A DNA stretch of 33,390 bases from JACQQW01 sp964520655 (GCA_964520655.1 CAZFNI010000021.1:1-33390), one strand, 5' to 3'. Counted from the stretch's first letter, positions 7,728 through 16,235 are shown. Made by a program: numbers and translations. Notes: generated from the letters alone by a model not told the origin.

Positions 7728-8756
7728 ATGTCCAACGCATTCGGTTTATCTAATGTCAAGAATATCATTGCGGTCTCTTCCTGTAAAGGAGGGGTTGGAA
7801 AATCTACGATGGCGGCTTCCATTGCCTGGGAATTGTCCAGGCGAGGCGCTTCCGTGGGGCTGATGGATGCTGATATCCACGGGCCTTCACTTCCGTCCCT
7901 GTTCAATTTAAAGAATGTGGAAATATTCACTGATGAGTTTAAGCTGATCGTCCCATATGAGTACGAAGGTTTAAAATTGATGTCGTTTGGATTTTTGCTG
8001 GGGGATGCCCCCGCTGTCATGCGCGGCCCTATCGTGACGCGTTATATCCAGCAACTGCTTTTCCAGGTGAATTGGGGGGATCTGGATTATTTGATCATTG
8101 ACATGCCGCCGGGAACAGGCGACATACAATTGACCATTACCCAAAGTATCCGTTTAAGAGGCGCGGTGATCATCACGACCCCGCAGACCTTATCACTGGT
8201 GGATGTCGCGCGCGGGATCATTATGTTTGAAAAGGTTAGTGTGCCGATCATTGGTGTGATTAATAATATGGCGTATTTTATCTGCGACCAATGCGATAAG
8301 AAGCATTATATTTTCGGTTCAGGGCAGATCGGGGAGCGTTTCGGCGTTAGGGCTCTAGGGGAGATTCCTCTGATGAGATCTATGATCGGCCATTTTAGTC
8401 AATATCAGGCTAATGAATATGTTCAGTCAGCGGTCGACCGCATGCTTGCTGGGCTAAAGGAGGACTCTGGATCTAAAACCAGCGTTCCATCGGTACAGTT
8501 TGATGCGCAGCAGATCCGCTTAACATGGGCAGACGGGAGCAAAGCATCCGTGAATAACCGGGATGTGCGTTTAAATTGCCGGTGTGCCCTTTGTGTGGAT
8601 GAAATAAACGGTAAAAAATTATTAGATCCCAGTAAGGTCCCTGTGGATGTTGCCCCTACAGAGGTTACTCCGTTGGGGAATTACGCGTTGGCCATCACCT
8701 GGAACGACGGCCATTCATCCGGGATCTATCCATACAGCATGTTTGCAGCACAGTAG
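7728..8756 (+). CDS. mrp: Mrp/NBP35-family Fe-S cluster carrier ATPase with C-terminal DUF971 domain
   Basis: This is a 342-residue P-loop ATPase of the Mrp/ApbC/NBP35 family, which bind and transfer [4Fe-4S] clusters. Visible motifs are the deviant Walker A CKGGVGKST at 19-27, DADIHGPSLPSL, DMPPGTGDIQLT and a CxxC at C186/C189 (CDQC) that bridges a cluster at the dimer interface. Residues about 259-342 form a DUF971 domain (IRLTWADG, LNCRCALCVDE, LAITWNDGHSSGIY). The N-terminal DUF59 found in many Mrp proteins is absent. Plant HCF101 has DUF59-Mrp-DUF971, so this is a shorter version of that architecture. I choose ATG 7728; a longer open frame from 7641 would add 29 unconserved lysine-rich residues and would span the TATAAT. 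It is divergent from nuoJ, which suggests a role in complex I maturation (inference). Confidence 0.9.
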   Translation: MSNAFGLSNVKNIIAVSSCKGGVGKSTMAASIAWELSRRGASVGLMDADIHGPSLPSLFNLKNVEIFTDEFKLIVPYEYEGLKLMSFGFLLGDAPAVMRGPIVTRYIQQLLFQVNWGDLDYLIIDMPPGTGDIQLTITQSIRLRGAVIITTPQTLSLVDVARGIIMFEKVSVPIIGVINNMAYFICDQCDKKHYIFGSGQIGERFGVRALGEIPLMRSMIGHFSQYQANEYVQSAVDRMLAGLKEDSGSKTSVPSVQFDAQQIRLTWADGSKASVNNRDVRLNCRCALCVDEINGKKLLDPSKVPVDVAPTEVTPLGNYALAITWNDGHSSGIYPYSMFAAQ

Positions 8757-8779
8757 TCCTGATCCCAAACAGGCCATTT

Positions 8780-9139
8780 ATGATCGATATCCCTGACTCA
8801 ATTTTCCCTCAAGACAATAATGGCCGTCTTTTGTGTCCTCGATGTCGTAAAACCATTGAATTGTGTGACTGCCCGTCAATTGAACTGGAACGTCCTAAAA
8901 CCGTGCGCATAAAACCCAAAGTATTTATTGAAAAATCGGGGCGTAACGGCAAAATGGTCACGGTGATAAAAAACCTGCCTGTGTCGATGGATTTTCTCAA
9001 AGGTCTTTCGAAAACATTAAAAACAAAAACAGGCAGCGGCGGCACATGTTATGTAGAGGACGCTCAAGGGGTTGTTGAGATACAGGGCGATCACCGGATG
9101 GCGGTATTATCTTTTTTTAATAACCTTGATAAGAAATGA
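8780..9139 (+). CDS. yciH: SUI1/eIF1-like protein (YciH family) with zinc-ribbon-like N-terminus
   Basis: This is a small 119-residue protein of the SUI1/eIF1/YciH family. The C-terminal 70 residues show the fold signature: GKMVTVIKNL, a central helix LKGLSKTLKTKTGSGG, then EIQGDHRMAVLSFF. The N-terminus has four cysteines (C19, C22, C29, C31; CPRC and CDC) that could bind zinc, an addition seen in some bacterial family members and lacking in E. coli YciH. In eukaryotes and archaea eIF1 monitors start-codon choice; the bacterial homologue affects initiation fidelity in vitro, but its normal role is unclear. It lies 23 bases after mrp and 9 before pyk, without a strong ribosome-binding site. 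Confidence 0.88.
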   Translation: MIDIPDSIFPQDNNGRLLCPRCRKTIELCDCPSIELERPKTVRIKPKVFIEKSGRNGKMVTVIKNLPVSMDFLKGLSKTLKTKTGSGGTCYVEDAQGVVEIQGDHRMAVLSFFNNLDKK

Positions 9140-9148
9140 GATCAACCT

Positions 9149-10597
9149 ATGAGTAAAAAGTTTATTTTACCCGACCATAAGACCAAGATCGTCTGCACTA
9201 TCGGGCCCGCGTCCAGGTCTCTTCGCATGCTGGAGGCGATGATCAAGAACGGGATGAACGTGGCGCGCATCAATTTTTCCCATGAAACCTATGGTTTGTC
9301 CAAAGAAACCGTTGCCTTGATCAGGGAGGCGTCGCGAAAGACCGGGCGTATCGTCGAGATCTTCTTTGATCTTCCGGGTGCCAAGATACGTGTTGGAGAA
9401 TTGGATAAGCCTATTCTGTTGAAAAAGGGGCAGAAAGTGGTCCTGACGACCAAAGCGGTCAAAAAAGGGACCGCAGGGATGATCCCGGTCGAATATAACC
9501 AGCTGACTAAAAGTGTTAAGAAAGGCAATATCATTTTCTTAAGTGACGGGTTCATTCAGTTAAAGACGTTGAGCGTGCGAGAGTTTGAGGTGGAATGCGT
9601 GGTAACAATGGGTGGTGAGCTGCGATCGCATAAAGGGTTGAATTTGCCGGGTTCAAAAATGTTCGTCAAGCCCGTGACCGCAAGGGACCTTGAGATCATT
9701 CGTTATGGGTTAAGCATTGGTGTGTCGACATTTGCGCTTTCTTTTATCGAGAAAGCCTCAGATATCCGCAATGTCAGGGAAATGGCCAAGAAGATGGGAA
9801 AGAAGATCCATCTTGTGGCCAAGATCGAGCGTCAGGAGGCGATCGATAATTTTGATGAAATTCTTGAGGAAGCGGACGCTGTCATGGTTGCCCGCGGCGA
9901 TATGGGGGTTGAGATCCCGGTTGATGAAGTTCCTCTCGTACAAAAACTTTTGATCAAAAAAGCCAATAATGCCGGTATTCCTGTCATTACAGCAACGCAG
10001 ATGCTGATGTCGATGACGCAGAATATCCGTCCGACGCGCGCGGAGGTCAATGATGTGGCCAATGCGATCTTAGATGGTACGGATGCGATCATGCTTTCTG
10101 AAGAGACGGCGATGGGGCAATTCCCGCTCGAAGTTGTGCAAATGGTCAGCCGTATAGCAGCCACAACGGAAGTACAGTATCAGCGGGAACATGGATTGAT
10201 GGAGGGGCCTCAGCATCGTTTTTCTGACCTTGAAAAAGGCTTTGAGGTCCCTGATGTGATCTCCCGCGGAGTGATCAGAGCGGTCATCAAACTTAAGTCG
10301 CGTTTTATCATGACGCCCACGCATAGCGGTAACACGGTAAGGCATGTGTCTCGCTTTAAACCGCCGTGCTGGATCTTGGCATTCACTCCCAATATCATGA
10401 CAGGGCGTTTTTTGATGTTCTCATATGGGGTATATCCATTCTTTAGGCCATCCGAAGCAAAGATATTACCTCGTGAATCGATCCGTTTTATTAAAGCCCA
10501 TGGAATGATCAAGGCAGGGGAAAGGGTTGTGATCACCCAGCGTCAATTCTCGTCGATCCATGGTGAAACAGACGTTATGGGGATAATCACCGTTTAG
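9149..10597 (+). CDS. pyk: Pyruvate kinase
   Basis: Pyruvate kinase converts phosphoenolpyruvate and ADP to pyruvate and ATP in the last step of glycolysis. The 482-residue product begins TKIVCTIGPASRS and contains NVARINFSHE, the active-site lysine region LVAKIERQEA (K225), ARGDMGVEIP with the metal-binding aspartate near 251, and TRAEVNDVANAILDGTDAIM followed by LSEETAMGQFPLE. The C-terminal domain (from about 375) contains the usual SGNTVRHVSRFKPP. The loop FFDLPGAKIRVGE is a variant of the more common DLxGPKIRxG. The length is typical. It lies 9 bases after the SUI1 gene, and the next gene's ATG begins one base after its stop, so it is in an operon. Confidence 0.96.
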   Translation: MSKKFILPDHKTKIVCTIGPASRSLRMLEAMIKNGMNVARINFSHETYGLSKETVALIREASRKTGRIVEIFFDLPGAKIRVGELDKPILLKKGQKVVLTTKAVKKGTAGMIPVEYNQLTKSVKKGNIIFLSDGFIQLKTLSVREFEVECVVTMGGELRSHKGLNLPGSKMFVKPVTARDLEIIRYGLSIGVSTFALSFIEKASDIRNVREMAKKMGKKIHLVAKIERQEAIDNFDEILEEADAVMVARGDMGVEIPVDEVPLVQKLLIKKANNAGIPVITATQMLMSMTQNIRPTRAEVNDVANAILDGTDAIMLSEETAMGQFPLEVVQMVSRIAATTEVQYQREHGLMEGPQHRFSDLEKGFEVPDVISRGVIRAVIKLKSRFIMTPTHSGNTVRHVSRFKPPCWILAFTPNIMTGRFLMFSYGVYPFFRPSEAKILPRESIRFIKAHGMIKAGERVVITQRQFSSIHGETDVMGIITV

Positions 10598-10598
10598 T

Positions 10599-11591
10599 AT
10601 GAATAGATGGGTCTTTATTCTAGTGAGCATAACTGTTTTGGGGTTTGCCACTGCGGGGCATGCGCAGGGGGCAATCCGCGAGAAGATCAAACAGCGCTTA
10701 TTGGAAAGAATGCAGAGAAGGGAAACCCCTGTTCCTTCTGGGAGCAAATTGATCAATTTGGAGCATGACGGCCGGAAACGTTATTATCTTATCCATGTTC
10801 CCCCTCAATATGATCGGACTCAACAGCTTTCCTTGGTGCTGGTGTTCCATGGTGGTGGAGGGAATCCGGCGCAGATCGAAAGACAGGTTGGTTTTGATCA
10901 GATGGCGGACAAGGACGGGGTGATCGTGGTGTATCCCGGGGGAAGTTCACCGAATTTTAAAGATAAATTCTTAACATGGAATACACTGCTGTGCAATACG
11001 TATGCGGATAATGAAAATATTGATGATATCAGCTTTGTTCTTGATGTTATTGAGGATGTTCGATCAAAGTACCGGATCGATCCTAGAAAAGTTTATGCGA
11101 CCGGGATGTCTCAAGGAGCGATGATGAGTTATCGTCTTGCCTGTGAAGCGTCGGATAAAATTGCTGCAATAGGTCCTGTTTCCGGGGCGCATATTACAGC
11201 CAATTGTCATCCTTCAAGGCCGGTGTCCGTTATCAGTTTTTCGGGTATGAAAGATGCGCGGGTACTTTATGATGGCGGAGCAGGTCCTTCGGACCTTCAT
11301 GTGGTTGGCGCTGTTGACAGCGCTCCTGCGATCGCATCATTTTGGGCTAAGCACAATGGGTTGTCGTTGAATCCTTCTTTAGAAAAACGCATAGGCAGGG
11401 CGCATGCGCTTGTTTATGGTCCAGGTCCCAGTGGGACGGAAGTTGTATTCTGGACCCTTGAAGATGGTGGACATCGTTGGCCGGGGGTTTCTCCAGAGAA
11501 TCAGAAGTTCCATTTAAAGCAAGAACCCGCGAATATGGATGTTGATGCCCCTCAATTGATCTGGGAATTCTTCAAGAAGCACTCCAGGTAA
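10599..11591 (+). CDS. Secreted alpha/beta-hydrolase esterase (LpqC / PHB depolymerase-like)
   Basis: This is a 330-residue protein with an N-terminal signal peptide (MNRWVFILVSITVLGFATAGHAQ), so it is exported. The mature part is an alpha/beta hydrolase resembling the COG3509 group (poly(3-hydroxybutyrate) depolymerase, acetyl-xylan and feruloyl esterases). Motifs are the oxyanion region LVLVFHGGGGNPAQIE, the nucleophile elbow GMSQG with S171, a probable acid in GMKDARV (D219) and a C-terminal histidine in EDGGHRWPG (H292). Cysteines in the mature region (WNTLLCNTY, RLACEAS, ITANCHP) may form disulfides. The substrate cannot be read from sequence; an ester of plant polysaccharide or a polyester is most likely. 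Its ATG lies one base after the pyk stop, an odd partner for a secreted hydrolase. Confidence 0.82.
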   Translation: MNRWVFILVSITVLGFATAGHAQGAIREKIKQRLLERMQRRETPVPSGSKLINLEHDGRKRYYLIHVPPQYDRTQQLSLVLVFHGGGGNPAQIERQVGFDQMADKDGVIVVYPGGSSPNFKDKFLTWNTLLCNTYADNENIDDISFVLDVIEDVRSKYRIDPRKVYATGMSQGAMMSYRLACEASDKIAAIGPVSGAHITANCHPSRPVSVISFSGMKDARVLYDGGAGPSDLHVVGAVDSAPAIASFWAKHNGLSLNPSLEKRIGRAHALVYGPGPSGTEVVFWTLEDGGHRWPGVSPENQKFHLKQEPANMDVDAPQLIWEFFKKHSR

Positions 11592-11648
11592 ATTATTCTT
11601 TCGGATCTTAAGATAGTTCTTGTCAAGCGCGGGGAAGGGTGTTACTCT

Positions 11649-11673
11649 ATATAAGTCGAAATTTGAAGTATAT
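11649..11673. promoter_or_regulatory. 25-bp imperfect palindrome upstream of nfu; candidate Rrf2 operator
   Basis: Bases 11649-11673 form an inverted repeat in which 9 of 12 symmetrical positions pair. The outer arms are ATATA and TATAT, with AGTCGAAATTTGA around the centre. Its size fits a dimeric Rrf2-type winged-helix regulator (IscR sites are also about 25 bp), though it does not match the E. coli IscR type 1 consensus. It ends 3 bases before the AAGGAG (11676-11681) of nfu. A TTGTCA lies at 11620-11625, but no well-spaced -10 follows it. The adjacent Rrf2 gene makes autoregulation of the whole nfu-suf operon the natural reading. Confidence 0.35.
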
Positions 11674-11687
11674 TTAAGGAGATCCGC

Positions 11688-12239
11688 ATGGAAATTAAGA
11701 TGATGATACAGAGTACGCCGAATCCAAATGCGTTAAAATTTGTCTTAAATGTTCCTGTTAAGACAGAAGGGAAGGCGACATATAAGAACGTATCCGATTG
11801 TGCACATAATCCACTGGCACAAGCGGTCTTTCAAGTTCCCAATGTGGTGGAAGTGTATTTTTTTGATAATTACATCACGGTGACCCAGGATGGGAATGTG
11901 GATTGGGAAGTGATCGAAGAACAGATCAAAAAAACGATCATGGATAATGCCGAGGACCATGATCCCAACTTCCATGTGGAGGAAGCTAAGAAACCAGCAG
12001 CGGCAGCGGAAACGCCTGAAATTAAGACCATCAATGAGATCTTAGACAGGACGATACGTCCAGCCTTGCAGATGGACGGCGGAGATCTTCATGTTGTTGG
12101 ATTTGATGGTTCCGTGGTTATGGTCAGCTACCAGGGGGCTTGCGGTTCATGTCCTTCCTCAACAATGGGAACACTTAAAGCGATCGAGAATATTTTGCGG
12201 GATGAATTCAAACCTGAAGTCGTTGTGGAGGCGGTCTAG
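11688..12239 (+). CDS. nfu: Nfu-type Fe-S scaffold/carrier (Nfu_N + NifU C-terminal domain)
   Basis: This 183-residue protein has an N-terminal Nfu_N domain (about 5-95; STPNPNALKFVLN is its signature) and a C-terminal NifU-like domain (about 110-183) with the cluster-binding CGSC at C152/C155 inside GACGSCPSSTMGTLKAIE. A short alanine-rich linker joins them. Nfu proteins take [4Fe-4S] clusters from the main assembly system and pass them to client enzymes. The ATG at 11688 follows a strong AAGGAG six bases upstream. It is the first gene of the suf operon, and its TAG shares a base with the GTG start of the Rrf2 gene. Confidence 0.93.
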   Translation: MEIKMMIQSTPNPNALKFVLNVPVKTEGKATYKNVSDCAHNPLAQAVFQVPNVVEVYFFDNYITVTQDGNVDWEVIEEQIKKTIMDNAEDHDPNFHVEEAKKPAAAAETPEIKTINEILDRTIRPALQMDGGDLHVVGFDGSVVMVSYQGACGSCPSSTMGTLKAIENILRDEFKPEVVVEAV

Positions 12240-12706
12240 TGTTCAAGATCAATCGCAAATTAGAGTATGCGCTGATCGCACTAAGGCATATGAGCGCTAA
12301 GGCCCCCGGGCAATTGACTTCGGCAAAGGAGATCTGCGACATATATAACACCCCTTTTGACCCGACTTCAAGGGTTTTGCAGATCATGGCGTCCCATGAG
12401 GTTGTCCGTGCTGAACAGGGGGCGCATGGGGGATATCAGATCCTCAGAGACCTCTCTAAGTTCACTCTTGATGAATTGACCCAAATGATCGAGGGGCCGA
12501 TACAGATCGTGAATTGTTTTCATGGTAATTATTCAAATTGCGACATTACTGCCAGCTGCAATGTGATATCTCCCATGTTGAATCTTAACGAAAAGATCGC
12601 AGGATTGTTCAAGACGATCAGTGTAGGGGAATTGATCCAATCGCGCAATCAGGGCGAGAAACAGATACGCAAGGAGCATGAAAAGGCTTATGAGCGACGA
12701 AGTTAA
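12239..12706 (+). CDS. Rrf2-family Fe-S-sensing transcriptional regulator
   Basis: This 155-residue protein starts with GTG at 12239, overlapping the nfu stop by one base. Residues 1-80 form the Rrf2 winged helix: KLEYALIALRHMS, the recognition-helix region TSRVLQIMASHEVVRAEQG, then HGGYQILRD. A cysteine cluster follows at C93, C101 and C107, a CX7CX5C spacing. IscR uses CX5CX5C and NsrR similar short spacings, so a cluster is likely but the first gap is longer. Its place inside the suf operon suggests an IscR/SufR-like regulator that reads Fe-S status and controls its own operon. The end overlaps the start of sufB by 17 bases. Confidence 0.9.
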   Translation: MFKINRKLEYALIALRHMSAKAPGQLTSAKEICDIYNTPFDPTSRVLQIMASHEVVRAEQGAHGGYQILRDLSKFTLDELTQMIEGPIQIVNCFHGNYSNCDITASCNVISPMLNLNEKIAGLFKTISVGELIQSRNQGEKQIRKEHEKAYERRS

Positions 12707-14150
12707 ACAGAAAGAATTGGCTGACAATAAGCTATCTGGCGGGGATTACCGCTACGGGTTTGTGACGAATATCGCCGTTGAAGAATTCCCCAAAGGGATC
12801 AATGAGGATATTGTCCGTTTGATCTCATCAAAGAAGAAGGAACCGCAATGGATGACGGAATGGCGTCTGAAAGCTTTTGCGCACTGGCAGAAAATGCAGG
12901 AACCATCCTGGCCGAATTTTGAATACGGCCCGATCGACTATCAGGATCTATACTATTACTCGGCCCCTAAACAGGCGAAAGAAAACCCTAAAAGCCTGGA
13001 TGAGGTCGACAGTGAATTGTTAAAAACTTTTGATCGACTCGGTATTCCTTTGACGGAACAGAAGCGTTTGACGGGTGTGGCAGTAGATGCGGTGTTTGAC
13101 AGTATTTCGGTGGGGACAACTCACCAGTCTGAGCTGGCCAAGCATGGGGTGATTTTCTGTTCAATGTCAGAGGCGATCACGCATCACCCAGAGCTTGTTA
13201 AGAAATATCTAGGTTCTGTTGTTCCGGCATCAGATAATTTCTTTGCAGCGTTGAATTCTGCGGTCTTTTCAGATGGTTCATTTTGCTACATTCCCAAAGG
13301 TGTGCGCTGCCCGTTGGAATTATCAACCTATTTCCGAATCAATGCTGAGAATACCGGGCAATTTGAACGGACATTGATCGTGGCGGAAGATGATAGTTAT
13401 GTCAGCTATTTAGAAGGCTGTACGGCACCGATGCGCGATACCAATCAACTGCATGCGGCTGTGGTCGAGCTGGTGGCGCTCAATAATGCTGAAATTAAAT
13501 ATTCAACCGTCCAGAACTGGTACGCGGGAGATAAAGAAGGTAAAGGTGGGATTTATAATTTTGTCACAAAACGCGGGAAATGCGCGGGGATGAATTCGGT
13601 CATTTCCTGGACCCAGGTTGAGGCGGGCTCTGCGATCACTTGGAAATATCCTTCAGTCATTCTGCAGGGAGATAATTCAGTTGGCAAATTCTATTCTGTG
13701 GCGTTGACCAATAATCATATGACCGCAGACACGGGCACGAAGATGGTGCATATCGGCAAGAATACAAAAAGCACGATCGTCTCCAAAGGGATCTCATCCG
13801 ATTATTCGCATAACAGTTACCGGGGACTGGTCAAGATCATGCCCAGTGCGACGGGCGCACGCAACTTTTCACAATGTGATTCAATGCTGGTTGGTAATAA
13901 TTGCTCGGCCAACACTTTTCCTTATATAGAGGTCAAGAATAATACAGCTGTTTTAGAGCATGAGGCCTCAACATCCAAGATCAATGCGGAACAGATGTTC
14001 TATCTGCGTTCCCGAGGGCTTGACTTGGAAGAGTCTATCTCGCTTATCATTAACGGATTCTGTAAAGATGTCTTTAAAGAATTGCCTTTGGAATTCTCTG
14101 TAGAGGCGGTCAAATTATTGGAAATGAAATTAGAGGGGAGCGTTGGTTAA
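12690..14150 (+). CDS. sufB: Fe-S cluster assembly scaffold SufB
   Basis: SufB is the scaffold subunit of the SufBC2D complex on which clusters are built. The 486-residue product is a very standard SufB: GDYRYGFVTNIAVEEFPKG near the N-terminus, DGSFCYIPKGVRCPLELSTY, YLEGCTAPMRD, and the C-terminal beta-helix with FSQCDSMLVGNNCSANTF, containing the cysteine used with SufD at the complex interface. I start at 12690 (MSDEVKQ), with AAAAGG close before it. An ATG at 12678 in the same frame would add four residues, but the strong AAGGAG at 12671-12676 is only one base from it. It overlaps the Rrf2 gene and abuts sufC without a gap. Confidence 0.97.
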   Translation: MSDEVKQKELADNKLSGGDYRYGFVTNIAVEEFPKGINEDIVRLISSKKKEPQWMTEWRLKAFAHWQKMQEPSWPNFEYGPIDYQDLYYYSAPKQAKENPKSLDEVDSELLKTFDRLGIPLTEQKRLTGVAVDAVFDSISVGTTHQSELAKHGVIFCSMSEAITHHPELVKKYLGSVVPASDNFFAALNSAVFSDGSFCYIPKGVRCPLELSTYFRINAENTGQFERTLIVAEDDSYVSYLEGCTAPMRDTNQLHAAVVELVALNNAEIKYSTVQNWYAGDKEGKGGIYNFVTKRGKCAGMNSVISWTQVEAGSAITWKYPSVILQGDNSVGKFYSVALTNNHMTADTGTKMVHIGKNTKSTIVSKGISSDYSHNSYRGLVKIMPSATGARNFSQCDSMLVGNNCSANTFPYIEVKNNTAVLEHEASTSKINAEQMFYLRSRGLDLEESISLIINGFCKDVFKELPLEFSVEAVKLLEMKLEGSVG

Positions 14151-14903
14151 ATGTTAACGATCAAGAATTTATACGCAGGTATAGAAGGAAAAGAAATTTT
14201 AAAAGGCATCAATCTGACGGTCAATGCGGGAGAGGTGCATGCCATCATGGGGCCGAACGGTTCCGGTAAAAGTACGTTGTCAAAGATCATTGCTGGCCAT
14301 CCTCAATATCAGGTGACCAGCGGTTCGATTGAATATGAAGCCAATTTCAAGAAGATCGATCTGGTGGGGATGGAGCCGGATGAGCGCGCTAAAGAGGGTG
14401 TTTTCCTGGCGTTCCAGTATCCTGTAGAGATACCCGGTGTCCCGACCTCTGTTTTTCTTCGGGCCGCGTTCAATTCCATCTGCCGTCATCAAGGCGCCGA
14501 AGAAATGGACCCGATCGATTTTGACAAATATCTGCGTTCCAAGATGAAGCTGCTGCAGTTAAGCGATGCGGCCATTGATAGGGCGGTCAATGTGGATTTC
14601 TCCGGCGGAGAGAAGAAACGCAATGAGATCTTGCAGATGGCTGTCCTTAATCCAAGATTATCGGTGTTAGATGAGACCGACTCTGGTCTGGATATTGATT
14701 CGATGAAGATCGTTGCGGATGGTGTCAATAAATTACGCAATAAGAATAATGCGATCATCCTGATCACGCATTACCAGCGCCTGCTCAATTATATTCAGCC
14801 GGATTTTGTCCACATTTTATACGATGGTAAGATCATTAAAAGCGAGGGGAAGGAATTGGCGCTTGCTGTTGAGGATAAAGGTTACGACTGGCTCATCAAG
14901 TAG
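14151..14903 (+). CDS. sufC: Fe-S cluster assembly ATPase SufC
   Basis: SufC is the ABC-type ATPase that drives conformational change in SufBC2D. The 250-residue protein has Walker A GPNGSGKST (34-42, K40), the signature FSGGEKKRNEI and Walker B LSVLDETDSGLDID. The variant signature and LDETDSGLD are typical of SufC rather than transporter ATPases, and no membrane partner is present. The ATG directly follows the sufB TAA. Confidence 0.97.
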   Translation: MLTIKNLYAGIEGKEILKGINLTVNAGEVHAIMGPNGSGKSTLSKIIAGHPQYQVTSGSIEYEANFKKIDLVGMEPDERAKEGVFLAFQYPVEIPGVPTSVFLRAAFNSICRHQGAEEMDPIDFDKYLRSKMKLLQLSDAAIDRAVNVDFSGGEKKRNEILQMAVLNPRLSVLDETDSGLDIDSMKIVADGVNKLRNKNNAIILITHYQRLLNYIQPDFVHILYDGKIIKSEGKELALAVEDKGYDWLIK

Positions 14904-14912
14904 AAGGATTAT

Positions 14913-16229
14913 ATGACGACAACGACGCAATTACCGTTAAGAATAGATGGTCTTGATGAATATCAAACGCTGGTGATCGACCGTTCGCCGCAATGGCTTA
15001 AAACGCTGCGGCAGCGCGCGGTGGCGCAATTTGTGCAAATGGGACTGCCCACCTATAAGGATGAAGAGTTTAAATATACATCCCTTGTCGAATTGTCCAA
15101 TAAACGTTTCCATTTGCCTTCCAATGAACGTTTAACCGGCGATGATCCTTTAGAGAATTACGTTGATCAGAACGATATCAATATTGTTCTATTGAACGGG
15201 ACTATTTCTGAAGAATTATCCAATATTAAAAATCTGCCTGTCGGGCTTAAAGTGATGCCGTTTAGCGAGGCGGCTGTTGAGTATCCTCAAGAGGTTGAAT
15301 CAACGATCAGTAAAATGACAGCCAATGACCCCAAGTCCTTTGTGGCGTTAAATCAGGCACTATTCCTTGACGGCGTTTTTATTAAGGTTGAAGATGAGGC
15401 CTCGATCTCATCTTTGCTGCATATCATTCATGTGACTTGTTCCAGTGAAGAGAATGCTGTTGTTTTCCCCCGTGTGCTTATCCATGTCGGAGCAAGCGCT
15501 TCTGTGCATGTGTTGGAAAGCCATGTTTCCCAGATACCGGTCTTGTACTGGAGCAATGCGCTAACTGACCTGCGTATCGGCCCGAGGGCCAAAGTGTCTT
15601 ATTGCAAAGCAGAAGCGGAGAGTCCTCGTGCTATTCTGACGACGACAACGCGCATCTGGCAGGAGAAGGAAAGTGTTTTGGAAGCTTTCTCATTCTGCCA
15701 CCGGGCTCATTTGGTCCGTAATAATTTGAGCATTCTTTTAAAAGGTGAGAATACTACGACCACGATGAATGGTTTTTACGCGTTAGACGGCAAACAGCAT
15801 GTGGATAATCACACATTGCTGGATATTCAGCAGCCCAATTGCACCAGTTTTCAGGTCTATAAAGGGATTCTGAATGATTCTGCCCGTGCTGTCTTTAACG
15901 GCAAGATCTATGTGCATCCGATCGCCCAGAAGACGAACGGTTACCAGCTCAATAAGCATTTATTGCTGGGGAAGGACGCCCGAATTGATACAAAGCCGCA
16001 ACTGGAGATTTTTGCGGATGATGTCAAATGTACGCATGGGGCGACGATCGGTCAGATCAATGAGGATGAGGTTTTTTATCTGCAAAGCCGCTGCATCTCC
16101 CGAGAGACGGCAACTCAATTATTGTCCCGCGGTTTTATCGATGACATTATCAATACGATCAAGCTTGAAAGCGTGCGTAATAAATTAAATCATTGGCTGA
16201 CGGTTAAATTCCCGCAAGTCAAACTGTAA
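14913..16229 (+). CDS. sufD: Fe-S cluster assembly protein SufD
   Basis: SufD pairs with SufB in the SufBC2D scaffold and is needed for iron entry. The 438-residue protein has the N-terminal helical part with GLPTYKDEEFKYTSL and the conserved SufB/D beta-helix with NNLSILLKGENTTTTMNGFY, KIYVHPIAQKTNGYQLNKHL, and the hallmark DVKCTHGATIGQINEDEVFY followed by LQSRCISRETA. The length is normal. An AAGGATT ribosome-binding sequence precedes the ATG, 9 bases after sufC. The sequence is a clear SufD and not a second SufB because it keeps CTHGAT in place of the SufB QCDSM segment. Confidence 0.96.
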   Translation: MTTTTQLPLRIDGLDEYQTLVIDRSPQWLKTLRQRAVAQFVQMGLPTYKDEEFKYTSLVELSNKRFHLPSNERLTGDDPLENYVDQNDINIVLLNGTISEELSNIKNLPVGLKVMPFSEAAVEYPQEVESTISKMTANDPKSFVALNQALFLDGVFIKVEDEASISSLLHIIHVTCSSEENAVVFPRVLIHVGASASVHVLESHVSQIPVLYWSNALTDLRIGPRAKVSYCKAEAESPRAILTTTTRIWQEKESVLEAFSFCHRAHLVRNNLSILLKGENTTTTMNGFYALDGKQHVDNHTLLDIQQPNCTSFQVYKGILNDSARAVFNGKIYVHPIAQKTNGYQLNKHLLLGKDARIDTKPQLEIFADDVKCTHGATIGQINEDEVFYLQSRCISRETATQLLSRGFIDDIINTIKLESVRNKLNHWLTVKFPQVKL

Positions 16230-16235
16230 ATCCTT

